NCBI RefSeq assembly: GCF_000243735.2
Contig: NZ_AHMP02000003.1
Span: 2,936,001 to 3,000,000 of the forward strand
Length of the DNA stretch: 64,000 bases
DNA from: Leptospira kmetyi serovar Malaysia str. Bejo-Iso9
GTDB lineage: Bacteria; Spirochaetota; Leptospiria; Leptospirales; Leptospiraceae
Direction: 5' to 3'
In this document: positions 1 through 14,420 of the stretch, piece after piece
How positions within the stretch are numbered: the first letter of the stretch is position 1
Layout of the letters: the number at the start of each line of letters is the position of its first letter
Position numbers and translations under genes: made by a program
Notes under the pieces: model-generated
What the model was told of the DNA's origin: nothing
What the model saw: the letters and a program-made list of their open reading frames with translations, nothing else
Databases searched by the model: none

Positions 1-584
1 ATAAAAAGGTTCATCAGTTGCGCGAGAATGATTCCCGCCGTGAAAACGAAAATGATTTTGATGACTTCCACGCTTGTGGTTAAAAGACCCGGCTTATTGG
101 CGACATTGGGATCTTCGGTTAAAACGACTCCAAACTGAACCGCGACAAAAAGAGCGGTCGCCGAACCCAAGGCTCCTAGAAATCCGATGAAGATGACGAA
201 TCTCTTTTCACCCAAAAGACCGGAATAGATGTTTATGTAAAAATAAATGAAGAATAGAATCACGTTCTTCAAAACGCCGGACGCGACCGCGGGAGAAATC
301 ATCGCGTCGAAAATCAAAGTGGAACTTAAAATCAAAGAATCTAATATTACCGAAGCCTTATGAGCCCATTTCGGAACTTCGCTGAAACGATTCCAAATAA
401 AAATGGCGGTGCAATAAACCGCCATCGCAAACGTTCCTCCGGAATGAACGATCAACTGCGAGGGATTGAACGTTTTATAGGCGCCGAGAATGGAAAGCGT
501 AAACAGAATGACCAGACCCAAACGAATGCGATTGATCAGAACCGCTCCGTTCCTTTGAATTAGTTCCAAAGAAGATTGACTCAT
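1..584 (-). CDS. Methyl-accepting chemotaxis-like protein, membrane domain (3' end outside window)
   Basis: This is the amino-terminal part (194 codons) of a gene that runs off the left edge. The start is the ATG read on the minus strand at 582-584 (MSQSSLELIQRNG...). The visible protein is almost entirely hydrophobic, with about six membrane helices. It aligns over its whole visible length with the sensor-membrane part of the next gene upstream (724-2292): both share the patterns DSLxLSST, VLKNxIL, YSGLLG and IIF...LMNLF in the same order. By that paralogy the missing part should be a coiled-coil methyl-accepting signalling domain, but that domain is not visible here. The two genes are tandem on the same strand, 139 bp apart, and look like a local duplication. 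The ligand is unknown. Confidence 0.75.
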   Translation of the reverse strand, partial: MSQSSLELIQRNGAVLINRIRLGLVILFTLSILGAYKTFNPSQLIVHSGGTFAMAVYCTAIFIWNRFSEVPKWAHKASVILDSLILSSTLIFDAMISPAVASGVLKNVILFFIYFYINIYSGLLGEKRFVIFIGFLGALGSATALFVAVQFGVVLTEDPNVANKPGLLTTSVEVIKIIFVFTAGIILAQLMNLF

Positions 585-723
585 ATTCCTATAAGAAGTC
601 TGAAAGTTCGTTTTTCAAACAGAATCCGATTTAGGAAATAAGTTTTAATATATCAAATTTGTTTCAAGAAGACACAAAGTAAAACGAAGAGATTTCTCCT
701 CTACAATGAATTTCTTATACTCC

Positions 724-2292
724 TTAAACGATACTTAAGGCTTTCAAATCCCTGGACTGAGTTTTGATTTGTAATACTCCGTCTTGGATCTTTCCGGATT
801 CCTGAGTGATCTCGTTGACTTCCCGTTCCAGTTCGAACATGGCTTTCATCATTTCTTTTTGTCCGGTCATCTGTTCTTCCGTGGAATAGAACAACTCGTC
901 CGATAGTCTTTTTACTTTTTCCAGATTCTTTACGAAATCGTTTATGATTGCGGTTCCTCTTTCATAAAGACGGTTCATTTCCTCGATCTTATAAACGGTC
1001 GCGTTGATTTTGATTCCTTGGCTTTCGGTAAGTTGGCTGGTTCCGGTCGAAGCGTAGTTCGCGTTCCTGATATATTCGAGGGATTCTTCCACGACCTTGG
1101 AAATCATCTTCGCGTTTGTGGCGGTGAATTCCGCGAGTTTACTCACTTCTTGTGCGACGACCGCAAATCCTCTTCCCGCCGCTCCTGCGCGTGCGGCCTC
1201 GATCGAAGCGTTCAAGGAAAGAAGATTCGTTTTATCCGCGATCTCGCCTAAGATGCGGTTGATTTCATCGACTCTTTGAAAAGAATTCGAAATGTTCTTA
1301 AGATACCCGCTCGTTTTTTCTACGGAATCCTTTACGACTTCCATTTCCATTTTACTTTCTTTCGCGTTGATATCCAAACCTTTGGAATGTTCCGAAATTT
1401 TATGAATCACATCCAAAAGAATCTGCGCTTTCTGATTTAACTCGATCAGATTTTCATTCTGAATTCGAATCGAGTTTACGTTGTTTTCGGAAGACTTGGA
1501 AAGGGAAGTAATCACAGCGTTTACTTCTTCCAAAGAAGCGGCTTGCGATTCCATTTTCGCGCTGGTCAAACTGGTAAACTCCGAAAAATTCGTTACCGAA
1601 ATTTCCAACGTTTCCGCGGAAGAATGAATCACCTTTCTGTTGCTTTCCAACCTGTTTAGAAAATTCTTATTCTCCTGAAAATAAGAAGAAGCTTCCTTAT
1701 AAAGGCTATCGAACAGATTCATCAAACGATAAAGAATGAAACTTACGCTCGCCATAAAGATGATCTTCGTGATCTCCGCGCTCAGTTTGAGATAACCCGG
1801 AGTCATATTGACTACGTTGTCTTCCGAAAATTTAAGACCGTGTAAAGCCGCGTTGCTCAATCCGATCGTATAACCTATGGAACAACACAAACCGGTTACG
1901 AGCACGAAATTCGGTCTTCCCAGCAGACCGGAATAAGCGATGATAAAAAAGTAAACCGAGTATAAAATCGCGTTTTTAAGAACGGGCGCTATGATTTCCG
2001 CCGAAACCATGCTGTCCAAAAAGATCGTAGAACTGAGTAAAAGAGAATCGAATATAATAAAAACGGAATGAACCCACGGCTTTATGTTGAATTTTTTATA
2101 CAGTGTGAATCCGAAAACCGCGTAGATAAGCATAAATAACGCGGCCGAAGAATGAATAACTTTGATTTCGGGATGAAGGGCCTTAAAACTCGTGACCAGA
2201 GAAAGCAACATCATGATCATAATTCCCATTCGGGAATAATAAGTGAGGGCTTCTCCTTTCTTACGAATGGATTCTATAGACTGCTTGGACAT
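724..2292 (-). CDS. Methyl-accepting chemotaxis protein with multi-span membrane sensor
   Basis: Chemoreceptor of 522 residues that should signal to CheA/CheW. About six hydrophobic helices fill residues 20-195; a long coiled coil follows, with the conserved MCP hairpin tip at about 351-390 ([18 protein letters not shown], then [11 protein letters not shown]). There is no periplasmic ligand domain, so sensing is probably within the membrane or of energy state; this is inference. The frame is open upstream to a TTG at 2349, but the ATG at 2292 gives [13 protein letters not shown], which lines up with the start of the tandem paralog at 584, so I chose 2292. A short repeat lies at 2332-2349 just upstream. 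The signalling family is certain; the stimulus is not known. Confidence 0.9.
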   Translation of the reverse strand: MSKQSIESIRKKGEALTYYSRMGIMIMMLLSLVTSFKALHPEIKVIHSSAALFMLIYAVFGFTLYKKFNIKPWVHSVFIIFDSLLLSSTIFLDSMVSAEIIAPVLKNAILYSVYFFIIAYSGLLGRPNFVLVTGLCCSIGYTIGLSNAALHGLKFSEDNVVNMTPGYLKLSAEITKIIFMASVSFILYRLMNLFDSLYKEASSYFQENKNFLNRLESNRKVIHSSAETLEISVTNFSEFTSLTSAKMESQAASLEEVNAVITSLSKSSENNVNSIRIQNENLIELNQKAQILLDVIHKISEHSKGLDINAKESKMEMEVVKDSVEKTSGYLKNISNSFQRVDEINRILGEIADKTNLLSLNASIEAARAGAAGRGFAVVAQEVSKLAEFTATNAKMISKVVEESLEYIRNANYASTGTSQLTESQGIKINATVYKIEEMNRLYERGTAIINDFVKNLEKVKRLSDELFYSTEEQMTGQKEMMKAMFELEREVNEITQESGKIQDGVLQIKTQSRDLKALSIV

Positions 2293-2331
2293 AGACCAAA
2301 CGTGTACAGATTTTGATTTAAGTAAATGAAA

Positions 2332-2349
2332 AGTAGGAACTCTTACCAA
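2332..2349 (-). repeat. Short intergenic repeat, copy 1 (TTTGTATGAGTTCC-type)
   Basis: On the plus strand this site contains GTAGGAACTC followed by TTACCAAA. It is the reverse complement, with about three mismatches, of the 18-bp element found at 4593-4610 and 9572-9589. All three copies lie between genes. Here it sits just upstream of the chemoreceptor start at 2292. The function is unknown; it is too short to be a mobile element by itself. Confidence 0.4.
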
Positions 2350-2427
2350 AATCCAATCGCCGTATTATAAAAGGACAATTTGCGATTTCAGAAGAATGAA
2401 ATTTTTACACTGATTCGAATTCTTTGT

Positions 2428-3540
2428 TTAAAATCTTGGGTTGTTTGCGTTCGAAAACGGTTGGGAGAAAAAATTTTCAGGATGTAAAGGTGATGGAGAA
2501 TCGGTCACGGTCATCGTTTTCACCGCATGTCCGTCCGGATATGTCCCCATATTCTTTTGATTGGTAGATCCGTTTCCCAAAGCAACGTCCTTTGCGGCCG
2601 CAGAACCCGTATAAGAATAATCCGTAAGCGCGTCGAGTTGTCTCCAAACTCCGTAGTAATCCAAAACGTCTAACGCGCCCAAGCCGATCACGGTGTTTTT
2701 GATCGGAGTATAATGGTCCGCATTGAGAATGTTACCGTTGTATGACTCGGAATAAACGATTTCAAAATCCTTTTCGGCGGTTCCGATTCCGATCTGATTG
2801 AAAATGTCGATCGCCATTCTGTTGTCGACCACGTCATCGTTGTCGTAAATCTGCGCGATCATTTTGGTCGCACTCGTAAATTGCGCGAGCTGTGCGTTTG
2901 TCATCGAGAAAGAATACCAAGGTGCGACGAGAAAGATAAAGGATCCGTTTCCTCCCCAACCTTTTTGAACGATTCCTTGGTGCGCCAAATACGGAGTAGC
3001 ACCGCCGCCGTAAGAATGGCCCATATAACCGACCCGAGTCGTATCGATGATGTTGGAAAACTGACTCACGGCAAAGTTGATTCCATCCAACATATATTTA
3101 TAATTCTCCGTCGGGTTTCGAGTATCGGAGATATAAATCGGAAATACGACCACGTATCCTTTCGAAACATAAAAGTCGATCAAAGGATAATACGCTTCTG
3201 CGGAAGGAGAACTGAATCCGTGAATTAAAAATAAAACGGGGGCCTTGGTCTTTTGATCGCTCGGGTAATAAACACAAACGTTTCGAGGCGCGCTCGGATT
3301 CGGTAAAGCGGCAACGGATACGGTATGCGTACCTCTCGCGCCGTAACCTTGCGAGATGGGAGGAATCGATCCGCTGCGAAAGACCGGAGTGACCGCGCAA
3401 GTATCGATCAAATACGGATAACTCAAAATCAAAAGAGTTTCCATCCAAGAATCAAGAACGTCTTTCTTCGGCTTCTCGTTAAAATCGACTTTGCAAAACG
3501 TAACGGTTAAAATGAGAAACACAACGAACAAACGATTCAT
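2428..3540 (-). CDS. Lipoprotein alpha/beta hydrolase (dienelactone-hydrolase/lipase-like)
   Basis: Predicted exported lipoprotein of 370 residues with an alpha/beta hydrolase fold. The start at 3540 (MNRLFVVFLILTVTFC) is preferred to an upstream in-frame codon at 3573: it is an ATG preceded by AGGA about eight bases away, and it gives a short lipoprotein signal with a candidate lipid-accepting Cys16. An HG oxyanion-type motif is at 107-108 (FLIHGFSS) and the nucleophile elbow GHSYGG places Ser176 as the catalytic serine. An Asp-rich turn (YDNDDVVDN) and an ADHYTP segment could supply the acid and histidine. The substrate cannot be told; esterases, chlorophyllase-like and polyester hydrolases share this fold. 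It is monocistronic as far as can be seen. Confidence 0.75.
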   Translation of the reverse strand: MNRLFVVFLILTVTFCKVDFNEKPKKDVLDSWMETLLILSYPYLIDTCAVTPVFRSGSIPPISQGYGARGTHTVSVAALPNPSAPRNVCVYYPSDQKTKAPVLFLIHGFSSPSAEAYYPLIDFYVSKGYVVVFPIYISDTRNPTENYKYMLDGINFAVSQFSNIIDTTRVGYMGHSYGGGATPYLAHQGIVQKGWGGNGSFIFLVAPWYSFSMTNAQLAQFTSATKMIAQIYDNDDVVDNRMAIDIFNQIGIGTAEKDFEIVYSESYNGNILNADHYTPIKNTVIGLGALDVLDYYGVWRQLDALTDYSYTGSAAAKDVALGNGSTNQKNMGTYPDGHAVKTMTVTDSPSPLHPENFFSQPFSNANNPRF

Positions 3541-3641
3541 AAAACGTCCTAAGAACAATCGGTCTTGAATCAACGATTTTGCGATTCTTATCGTTTGTCC
3601 AAAACTATATATCCGAACCGTTCGAAAAGAATTCTAAAAAT

Positions 3642-4478
<837 letters not shown>

Positions 4479-4592
4479 GCCGGAAATGCTAATCGAATCT
4501 TGGTTTTTTTAAAACCCGATCCTTGCTGTTTTTCCTTTTTTTGGGAAGAATTTTGTTTTGTTCCAGTTCGTAAAATTGCAGTGAAACTTTGA

Positions 4593-4610
4593 TTTGTATG
4601 AGTTCCTACA
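4593..4610 (+). repeat. Short intergenic repeat, copy 2
   Basis: The 18-bp sequence TTTGTATGAGTTCCTACA differs at one base from the copy at 9572-9589 and recurs inverted and less well conserved at 2332-2349. It lies in the gap between the Ada-like gene and the BtuF-like gene, directly beside a stem-loop at 4610-4636. Confidence 0.5.
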
Positions 4611-4636
4611 AAACTTGTTTTTCAAAACAAAATTTT
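4610..4636 (-). terminator. Stem-loop, possible terminator of the acs/BtuF-like operon
   Basis: The arms TTGTTTT (4615-4621) and AAAACAA (4624-4630) pair around a very short loop, extended by AAAA/TTTT with a bulge. On the minus strand it follows the stop at 4665 by about 30 bases. The stem is AT-rich and weak. Confidence 0.35.
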
Positions 4637-4664
4637 CAGTTCTCTCAAAATTCCGAAAATATTC

Positions 4665-5438
4665 TCAAGAATGAATCAACTTCGCGAGTTGATCGATTCC
4701 TTCCACAAAAAGCGCCGGGCCGGGCTGAAGAATGATCGAAGGATCCAACTCGTAAACCTTTCCGTTTTGAATCGCCCCGGTCTTTTGCCAATCGGGATGT
4801 TTTTGTACCCATTCGAAGTTCATCGGCTTTCCGCACCAAGATCCGATGTAAACATCGGGATTCGCGGCGGCTACGTCGTTTGCCGTGATGATTCTATCCT
4901 TTGCCAAAGACTTCGTTTTGAGATGATCGAAACAATCTTTTCCACCCGCGAGATCGATCAATTCCGAAACCCAAGAAATTCCCGTGATGATCGGTTCGTC
5001 CCATTCTTGAAAAAAAACGGAGGGTCGGTTTCCGGAAGAATATTTCTTTCCGATTTCGTCTAACTTTCTTTTCCAACCTTCGATCAAAGTTTGCGTTTCG
5101 TTTCCCTTTCCGACGATACTTCCGAAAAGAAGCAAGGTCTCGAAAATTTCGGGAATCGTTCGTTGATTCGTAACAAGAACGTTCAATCCTTCTGCGATCA
5201 GATCCTTGGCGAGATTCGCTTGAATGTCCGAAAACCCGATCACAAGATCGGGTTTTAATTCTTTGATTCGTTTTACGTTGCCGTTGATAAACGCGGAGAC
5301 TTTCGGTTTTTCTTCTTTGGCTTTAAGAGGTCGAACCGTATACGCGGAAATTCCCACGATCCGTTCTTCCTCGCCTAACAAGTAAAAAAGTTCCGTCGTT
5401 TCCTCGGTGAGACAGATAATTCTTTTCGGACCGATCAA
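4665..5438 (-). CDS. BtuF-like periplasmic-binding-fold protein (cobalamin/iron-chelate binding family)
   Basis: A 257-residue protein of the helical-backbone substrate-binding family (ABC transporter binding proteins such as BtuF). It opens with RIICLTEETTELFYLLGEEERIVGIS, typical of lobe 1, followed by KELKPDLVIGF. Lobe 2 carries AANPDVYIGSWCG. No signal peptide is seen in the chosen frame, which is unusual for a periplasmic binding protein; the product may be cytoplasmic or the fold may serve another role. The start is a TTG at 5438 with GAGGAAAG just upstream. It lies 17 bp behind acs on the same strand, so the two are probably cotranscribed. The ligand is not shown; B12 is a guess from similarity to BtuF. 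Confidence 0.7.
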   Translation of the reverse strand: MIGPKRIICLTEETTELFYLLGEEERIVGISAYTVRPLKAKEEKPKVSAFINGNVKRIKELKPDLVIGFSDIQANLAKDLIAEGLNVLVTNQRTIPEIFETLLLFGSIVGKGNETQTLIEGWKRKLDEIGKKYSSGNRPSVFFQEWDEPIITGISWVSELIDLAGGKDCFDHLKTKSLAKDRIITANDVAAANPDVYIGSWCGKPMNFEWVQKHPDWQKTGAIQNGKVYELDPSIILQPGPALFVEGIDQLAKLIHS

Positions 5439-5455
5439 ATTCTTTCCTCAAATGT

Positions 5456-7420
<1,965 letters not shown>

Positions 7421-7496
7421 GACTTCCTCCGGGTTCGGTAAAGAATGGTTCTATTTTTTTCTCTGTCTACCAAATTGCGAAAATGAAATCGTGAAA

Positions 7497-7528
7497 GGCT
7501 TCCTCCGGAGAATTTTCCGAAGGAAGTC
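7497..7528 (-). terminator. Stem-loop terminator behind folE
   Basis: A 13-bp stem pairs 7497-7509 with 7516-7528 around a six-base loop, with one G-T pair and one C-A mismatch. On the minus strand it begins six bases after the folE stop and is followed by a short T run. It sits between folE and acs, which argues for separate transcripts. Confidence 0.5.
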
Positions 7529-7533
7529 GTTAC

Positions 7534-8085
7534 TCAGGTGGAACCTGTGCGGATCAGATCTAAAAATTCGGAACGGGTTACCATGTTTTCTTTGAAGGCT
7601 CCCAACATGCAGGAAGTGAAAAGTTCGGAGTTTTGTTTTTCAACTCCTCTCATCATCATACAAAGGTGTTTCGCTTTAATAACGACGGCGACTCCTTGCG
7701 GTTCGAGAACGTCTTGAATCGCGTACGCGATTTGTTCCGTAAGACGTTCCTGAACTTGAAGTCTTCTCGCAAATACGTCCACGATTCTAGGAATTTTACT
7801 GATACCGATGATCTTTTTATTCGGAAGATAAGCCACGTGCGCCCTTCCGTAAAACGGCAAAAGATGATGTTCGCAAAGGGAATACATTTCTATATCACGA
7901 ACCAGGACCATTCCGTCCGTGGGCTCCTCGAAGATGGCGCCGTTTACGATCTTCGTAATGTCGGCCGTATAACCCGAAGTCAGGAAATCGTAGGCTTTTT
8001 TTACGCGTTTCGGAGTATTGAGAAGACCTTCTCTCGTGGGATCTTCTCCGATCGATTTCAGAATATTTACAATTTCGTCTTCCAA
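7534..8085 (-). CDS. folE: GTP cyclohydrolase I
   Basis: Converts GTP to dihydroneopterin triphosphate, the first step of tetrahydrofolate synthesis. The 183-residue protein has the zinc and substrate motifs of the family: [12 protein letters not shown] (zinc Cys and catalytic His), [20 protein letters not shown], and a late Cys in SCMLG that completes the zinc site. The start is a TTG at 8085 with a weak AGAGAG upstream; no better in-frame start lies before the conserved region. It is transcribed away from the glycosyltransferase gene at 8274, and the 188 bp between the two must hold both promoters. Confidence 0.96.
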   Translation of the reverse strand: MEDEIVNILKSIGEDPTREGLLNTPKRVKKAYDFLTSGYTADITKIVNGAIFEEPTDGMVLVRDIEMYSLCEHHLLPFYGRAHVAYLPNKKIIGISKIPRIVDVFARRLQVQERLTEQIAYAIQDVLEPQGVAVVIKAKHLCMMMRGVEKQNSELFTSCMLGAFKENMVTRSEFLDLIRTGST

Positions 8086-8273
8086 GTTAAACTCTCTTCG
8101 TTCGATTTTCCCGATTCGAGTCGGGAGTCTTTTTGTTAGATTCCTTTCAAAAAATTTCGGAGCGTTTTTTTTGAATCTAAGGCTACATTCCCATTCTCTA
8201 AAGAGCCTCCCGAATCTTCCATCGGATTTTCATTTTCTTGCAGATTTCCAAGACCGGGTAAATCTGTCCGATC

Positions 8274-9530
8274 ATGACGACCCGAAACGAGACGAAAAAA
8301 AAGAACGGCAATTTTGCGATCGGATTGGACGCGCGTATGATCGCACATTCCGGAATCGGAATGAGAATCCGAGGTCTTTTAAAATATCTCGGTCCGTCCG
8401 CGGAAAAGGAAAACATCCGGGTCTATCTTTTCGGAGATGTCGAAACGATTCAAAGCGAAGGAATTTCCTGTCATAAATTTTCTGGCTTCGCTGGAAAAGA
8501 ATCGGAAGCGACCGATCTCGAAACGAAATCCGAGAAAGCCGATTCTTCCCCGAAGAAAAAAACTTCGTCGCTTAACAAGACCTCCGAGTTTTCGTATCCG
8601 GTTATCGATTACCATTCTCCGATCTATTCTCTTTCCGAATTCAAAGGTCATCCGTTTATGGGGAGAATGGACCTTCTCGACATTCCCCATTTCAACGCGC
8701 CCTTGCCTTACCTCAAAAAGACGATCGTGACGATTCACGATATCATTCCGTTTCGGATGAAGGAATTTCATTCGAGTTTTGTTAAGCGACTTTATATGCA
8801 GGTCGTATTTCGTTTGTTGAAACTTTTCGCCAAAAAAATCGTTTCCGTTTCCGAATACACGGCCAAAGACTTGGAATCCGTTTTCGGTTTTTCGAAAAAA
8901 GAAACACGAGTAATCCACAACGGAATCGACGATTCGGTTTTTTATCCGGCTTCCGCTTCCGAAAAAAAGAACTTCTTAAAAAAATACGGACTCAAGGAAG
9001 GTTATCTGCTCACCGTAGGAATCGGAAAGGGCCACAAAAATCTAAACTTAGTCGCAAAGGTTTTAAAACCTCTTTGGGAATCCGGGCTCCTAAAAACCAA
9101 ATGGGTGTTAGGCGGGGCTTCCGGAAAAATCCCCGATTATATGCAAGCCGACGTCGTCGATTGCGAAGCTCGAATTCTTCCGATGCCGAGATTGTCCTTG
9201 GACGAATTGCGTTGTTTGTATTCCTGCGCGGGAGTTTTGATTTTTCCGTCCCGATACGAAGGTTTCGGTTTTCCTCCTCTCGAAGCGCAGGCTTGCGGTT
9301 GTCCCGTGATTTCTTCCGACGCGACGGTTATGCCCGAAATTTTAGGCGAAAGCGTTTCTTATTTTTCACCGGACAAAACGGATTCGTTGGAGAATCTTCT
9401 GAAAGATTTTTTAAAAGGTCGGAACTACGGCAAATCTTGGATCGCAAAAGGTAAAAAGAATTCAGCGCGATTCTCCTGGAAAAAGGCCGCAAAGGAAACT
9501 TTGGAAGTATATAAGAATCTTTTGAAATGA
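8274..9530 (+). CDS. GT4-type glycosyltransferase
   Basis: A 418-residue cytoplasmic sugar transferase of the GT-B fold. The amino-terminal domain begins FAIGLDARMIAHSGIGMRIR, the pattern of a nucleotide-sugar GT4 enzyme. The carboxy-terminal donor domain has SRYEGFGFPPLEAQACG, the E-x7-E motif, and PVISSD after it. A charged insertion (about residues 75-105, rich in Lys, Ser and Glu) is not typical. It stands alone, not in an LPS locus, so the acceptor is unknown. The ATG at 8274 has no strong ribosome site. Family membership is firm, specificity is not. Confidence 0.88.
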   Translation: MTTRNETKKKNGNFAIGLDARMIAHSGIGMRIRGLLKYLGPSAEKENIRVYLFGDVETIQSEGISCHKFSGFAGKESEATDLETKSEKADSSPKKKTSSLNKTSEFSYPVIDYHSPIYSLSEFKGHPFMGRMDLLDIPHFNAPLPYLKKTIVTIHDIIPFRMKEFHSSFVKRLYMQVVFRLLKLFAKKIVSVSEYTAKDLESVFGFSKKETRVIHNGIDDSVFYPASASEKKNFLKKYGLKEGYLLTVGIGKGHKNLNLVAKVLKPLWESGLLKTKWVLGGASGKIPDYMQADVVDCEARILPMPRLSLDELRCLYSCAGVLIFPSRYEGFGFPPLEAQACGCPVISSDATVMPEILGESVSYFSPDKTDSLENLLKDFLKGRNYGKSWIAKGKKNSARFSWKKAAKETLEVYKNLLK

Positions 9531-9571
9531 AAAATGCGTTTTACAACGCCGCAACTTTAAACTCAAACTTT

Positions 9572-9589
9572 TTTGTATGAGTTCCCACA
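9572..9589 (+). repeat. Short intergenic repeat, copy 3
   Basis: TTTGTATGAGTTCCCACA, one base different from the copy at 4593-4610. It lies in the gap after the glycosyltransferase stop and before the convergent DUF1289 gene. Confidence 0.5.
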
Positions 9590-9716
9590 CTTCTCCTTTC
9601 TCCGTTGCGGCTTCGAAAATTGTTCCGACAAAGGAATCTCGAAAAAAAGATTTGCAATTCGATTGGATTGAAACCGGAAGCGCAAAGAAGAAGATCCTTC
9701 CTTCTTTCTTTAGAAA

Positions 9717-9905
9717 TCAGCGAAACTGTTTTTTCTTGGAAAGAACTTCTTCCTTACGAACCTTGAGTTTTAAAAAAAGATCGTCCCGTTCCGCATCGGA
9801 ATAACGAGACCAATTTCCGATTTCTTCGATGGTTCTAAAACAACCTTCACAATAACCGGATTCGAAATCCATCGTACAAATTTTGTTGCAAGGCGAACGA
9901 ACCAA
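9717..9905 (-). CDS. DUF1289 family small cysteine-rich protein
   Basis: A 62-residue protein with the DUF1289 signature: SPCNKICTMD, GYCEGCFRTIEEIGNWS, that is four cysteines likely to bind metal, then a Glu-rich helix. The biochemical role of the family is not known. The TTG start at 9905 is needed to include the first conserved cysteine pair; AGGGAAG lies about eight bases upstream, inside the end of the antiporter gene. The gene begins five bases after the stop of that gene on the same strand, so it is cotranscribed with the CPA2 antiporter. Confidence 0.82.
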   Translation of the reverse strand: MVRSPCNKICTMDFESGYCEGCFRTIEEIGNWSRYSDAERDDLFLKLKVRKEEVLSKKKQFR

Positions 9906-9910
9906 AACAA

Positions 9911-11710
<1,800 letters not shown>

Positions 11711-11974
11711 TTACAATGTATCCTGAAACTGATTTATTTTTTTACCTTCTCTGAACGATGCAAGAACGGAGCCGGTAGTTTCTTATAATTCGCTCTGCAT
11801 GCTAAAATATGAAAGTTTCCCGGAGTAAAAAACATTTTTTTTACGGAATCGGTAAAAACTGAAACGGAATCGAACTCGCTTCAAGGATCGGATATTAAAA
11901 CGAAGTTGCTGATAAAGAAATAAATCGGCGGAAAAATGAATCGGTTCTTTTAAATTCGAGGCATTCCGAAAAAA

Positions 11975-12520
11975 TCAGACGTTGTAGTCTCCGGGTTCCA
12001 AAACGTGAATATCCGGAAGATTTCTATACTTTCCGTCGAAATCCAAACCGTAACCCACCACGAACTCGTCCGGAATTCTCCAGCCGACGTACTTCACCGG
12101 AAATTCTAGAATATTTTTTCTTTCCTTAAGAAGAAGAGTAACGATCTCGAGACTCGCAGGATTTCGCGTAAAGATATGACGCACGAGATATTGAAGAGTA
12201 AAGCCGGTGTCTAAAATGTCTTCCACAAGGATCACATGACGGTCCGAAAGATCCGTGTTGATGTCTTTTATCAAATCGACCTTTCCTAAGGAAACGGTTC
12301 CGGAATAGGACTTCGCTTGAACGAAGTCGATCTCGACCGAAAAAGGAATCGCTCTTGTTAGATCCGTAAAAAAATAAACGCCGCCCTTCAATACGCAGAT
12401 CAATACCGGATTTAGTTTTTTATAATCCTTTGCGATTTCGGAAGCGAGGGCTTTCACCTTTTGGGAAATTTCTTCCTGAGTAAAACGAGGATGTAAAATG
12501 TCGGAAACGGTTTTGTTCAT
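11975..12520 (-). CDS. hpt: Hypoxanthine phosphoribosyltransferase
   Basis: Purine salvage enzyme that joins hypoxanthine or guanine to PRPP. The 181-residue protein carries the PRPP-binding loop VILVEDILDTGFT and the early catalytic stretch VLKGGVYFFTDL. The start is taken at the ATG at 12518-12520: it overlaps the stop of sixA as ATGA, a classic coupled junction, and is preferred to an in-frame TTG at 12532. Cotranscribed with sixA upstream. The 264 bp after the previous gene's region (11711-11974) show no gene. Confidence 0.94.
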   Translation of the reverse strand: MNKTVSDILHPRFTQEEISQKVKALASEIAKDYKKLNPVLICVLKGGVYFFTDLTRAIPFSVEIDFVQAKSYSGTVSLGKVDLIKDINTDLSDRHVILVEDILDTGFTLQYLVRHIFTRNPASLEIVTLLLKERKNILEFPVKYVGWRIPDEFVVGYGLDFDGKYRNLPDIHVLEPGDYNV

Positions 12521-13026
12521 CCGGGTATCCAAAAGCGAATTATTTTTCCGGGAACCTTACCCGATTCTTCCCAAGATTCGGTTTCGATTTGTATACTTAA
12601 AAAACCGGAAGTCGGAAACTTATAAAACACGGATTCGGACGATGACAAATCTTCTTTACCTCGAATGAGTCGGTTTGCGATTTCTTCCATGCCGGGATTA
12701 TGACCTAATAAAGTTGTGCTCAATATTTTGGAATCGAGCTTTCTGATTTTTGCGAGAATGTCTTCGCTGTCCGACTCATACAATTCTTCTGTAACTATCA
12801 TTTCGGAGGACAAATCTCTTTTCTTTGATATAATCTTATAAGTATCCAGGGTCCTTTTAGAATCCGAAACTAAAAATAGATCCGTCTTGAACTCTATCTT
12901 CGCTAAATACTTACGAAGAGAGCGAGCATTTTTCTTTCCTCTTTCCGAAAGAGGTCTTTCGTGATCGGATTTGAATTCCGATTCCCAGTCCGATTTGGAA
13001 TGCCTGATTAAATGAATTTGTTTCAA
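12517..13026 (-). CDS. sixA: SixA-like phosphohistidine phosphatase
   Basis: A 169-residue protein of the histidine phosphatase (phosphoglycerate-mutase-like) superfamily. The catalytic motif is at the start (LIRHSKSDWE), followed by HERPLSERGKKNA typical of SixA, and the second histidine is in TTLLGHNPGMEEIA. SixA removes phosphate from phosphohistidine in signalling proteins in E. coli; the target here is unknown. The start is a TTG at 13026, the only in-frame codon before the motif. Its stop overlaps the hpt start by four bases. Confidence 0.85.
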   Translation of the reverse strand: MKQIHLIRHSKSDWESEFKSDHERPLSERGKKNARSLRKYLAKIEFKTDLFLVSDSKRTLDTYKIISKKRDLSSEMIVTEELYESDSEDILAKIRKLDSKILSTTLLGHNPGMEEIANRLIRGKEDLSSSESVFYKFPTSGFLSIQIETESWEESGKVPGKIIRFWIPG

Positions 13027-13073
13027 CGAACTTTGTCTCTCGCTTTCCCGTTCTCAGGTCAACTTTAAATTCA

Positions 13074-13101
13074 TTGACAAGATGTAAAAGAGCACTTTAA
13101 T
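13074..13101 (+). promoter_or_regulatory. Sigma70-type promoter for the exported protein at 13111
   Basis: A perfect -35 TTGACA (13074-13079) is followed after 16 bases by TTTAAT (13096-13101), five of six matches to TATAAT. The expected transcript start is near 13108, only about three bases before the ATG at 13111. Confidence 0.6.
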
Positions 13102-13110
13102 AATGGGGCT

Positions 13111-13791
<681 letters not shown>

Positions 13792-13798
13792 TTCGATC

Positions 13799-14416
13799 TT
13801 ATTCCGGATTTCGATTGGATGGTTCGGATCTTTTTATATTCTTATCCTTGATCTTATCCAAGTTTTCCTTTTTGATTCTATCCGAAAATCGAACCGAATT
13901 GATTTTTCCGGTACGAAGTTCTTTCAAAGTATTTTGAATCGAAGTTCCGATTCGATCATGAGAAGAATATTGTTTTAGAAAATTCTCCGTTTGATTCTTA
14001 TCCTGAAAATAAAACGATTTTCCGTAAGAAAACACAGCCGAACTTCGAATCGACGGATGTGCGTTTTCGTTTGAAATCGTGGATTCCAAATAATTCTTCG
14101 CCGAGTTTCCCCCGAAATCGGCGATCAGTTCGTTGATCTGAGAAATCGCATACACTCTCAATTCAGGATCTTTCGCGATCGCGATCAAATATTCCTGAGG
14201 AGCGGAATTAATCGCGTAAATTTCACGGATAAGAGTTTCCTTATCCGCGTGTCCCGTTTGTGTTACGATCGCTTTGATCTTTTGATATTGATTCGGATCC
14301 AAGGCCTGAACCTGCGCGACCGAAAAAAGAGATATAAATAGAACGGTAAACGCAAAAATTCGGGTAAGATTCGTTTTCGAATTCATAGATTTCATAAGAT
14401 ATTTATTAAATTCCAT
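13799..14416 (-). CDS. Exported helical-repeat (HEAT-like) protein, unknown function
   Basis: About 205 residues with a signal sequence (RIFAFTVLFISLFSVAQVQA). The mature part is helical; segments such as DPELRVYAISQINELIADFG and HPSIRSSAVFSYGKSFY resemble HEAT-type repeats, which usually serve protein contacts. The tail is basic (KENLDKIKDKNIKRSEPSNR). The start is uncertain: ATG at 14416 is used (four bases after the upstream stop); the ATGs at 14395 and 14386 would give a more usual signal length. It follows the metzincin-like lipoprotein gene closely on the same strand and is probably cotranscribed. Confidence 0.6.
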   Translation of the reverse strand: MEFNKYLMKSMNSKTNLTRIFAFTVLFISLFSVAQVQALDPNQYQKIKAIVTQTGHADKETLIREIYAINSAPQEYLIAIAKDPELRVYAISQINELIADFGGNSAKNYLESTISNENAHPSIRSSAVFSYGKSFYFQDKNQTENFLKQYSSHDRIGTSIQNTLKELRTGKINSVRFSDRIKKENLDKIKDKNIKRSEPSNRNPE

Positions 14417-14420
14417 TTTG

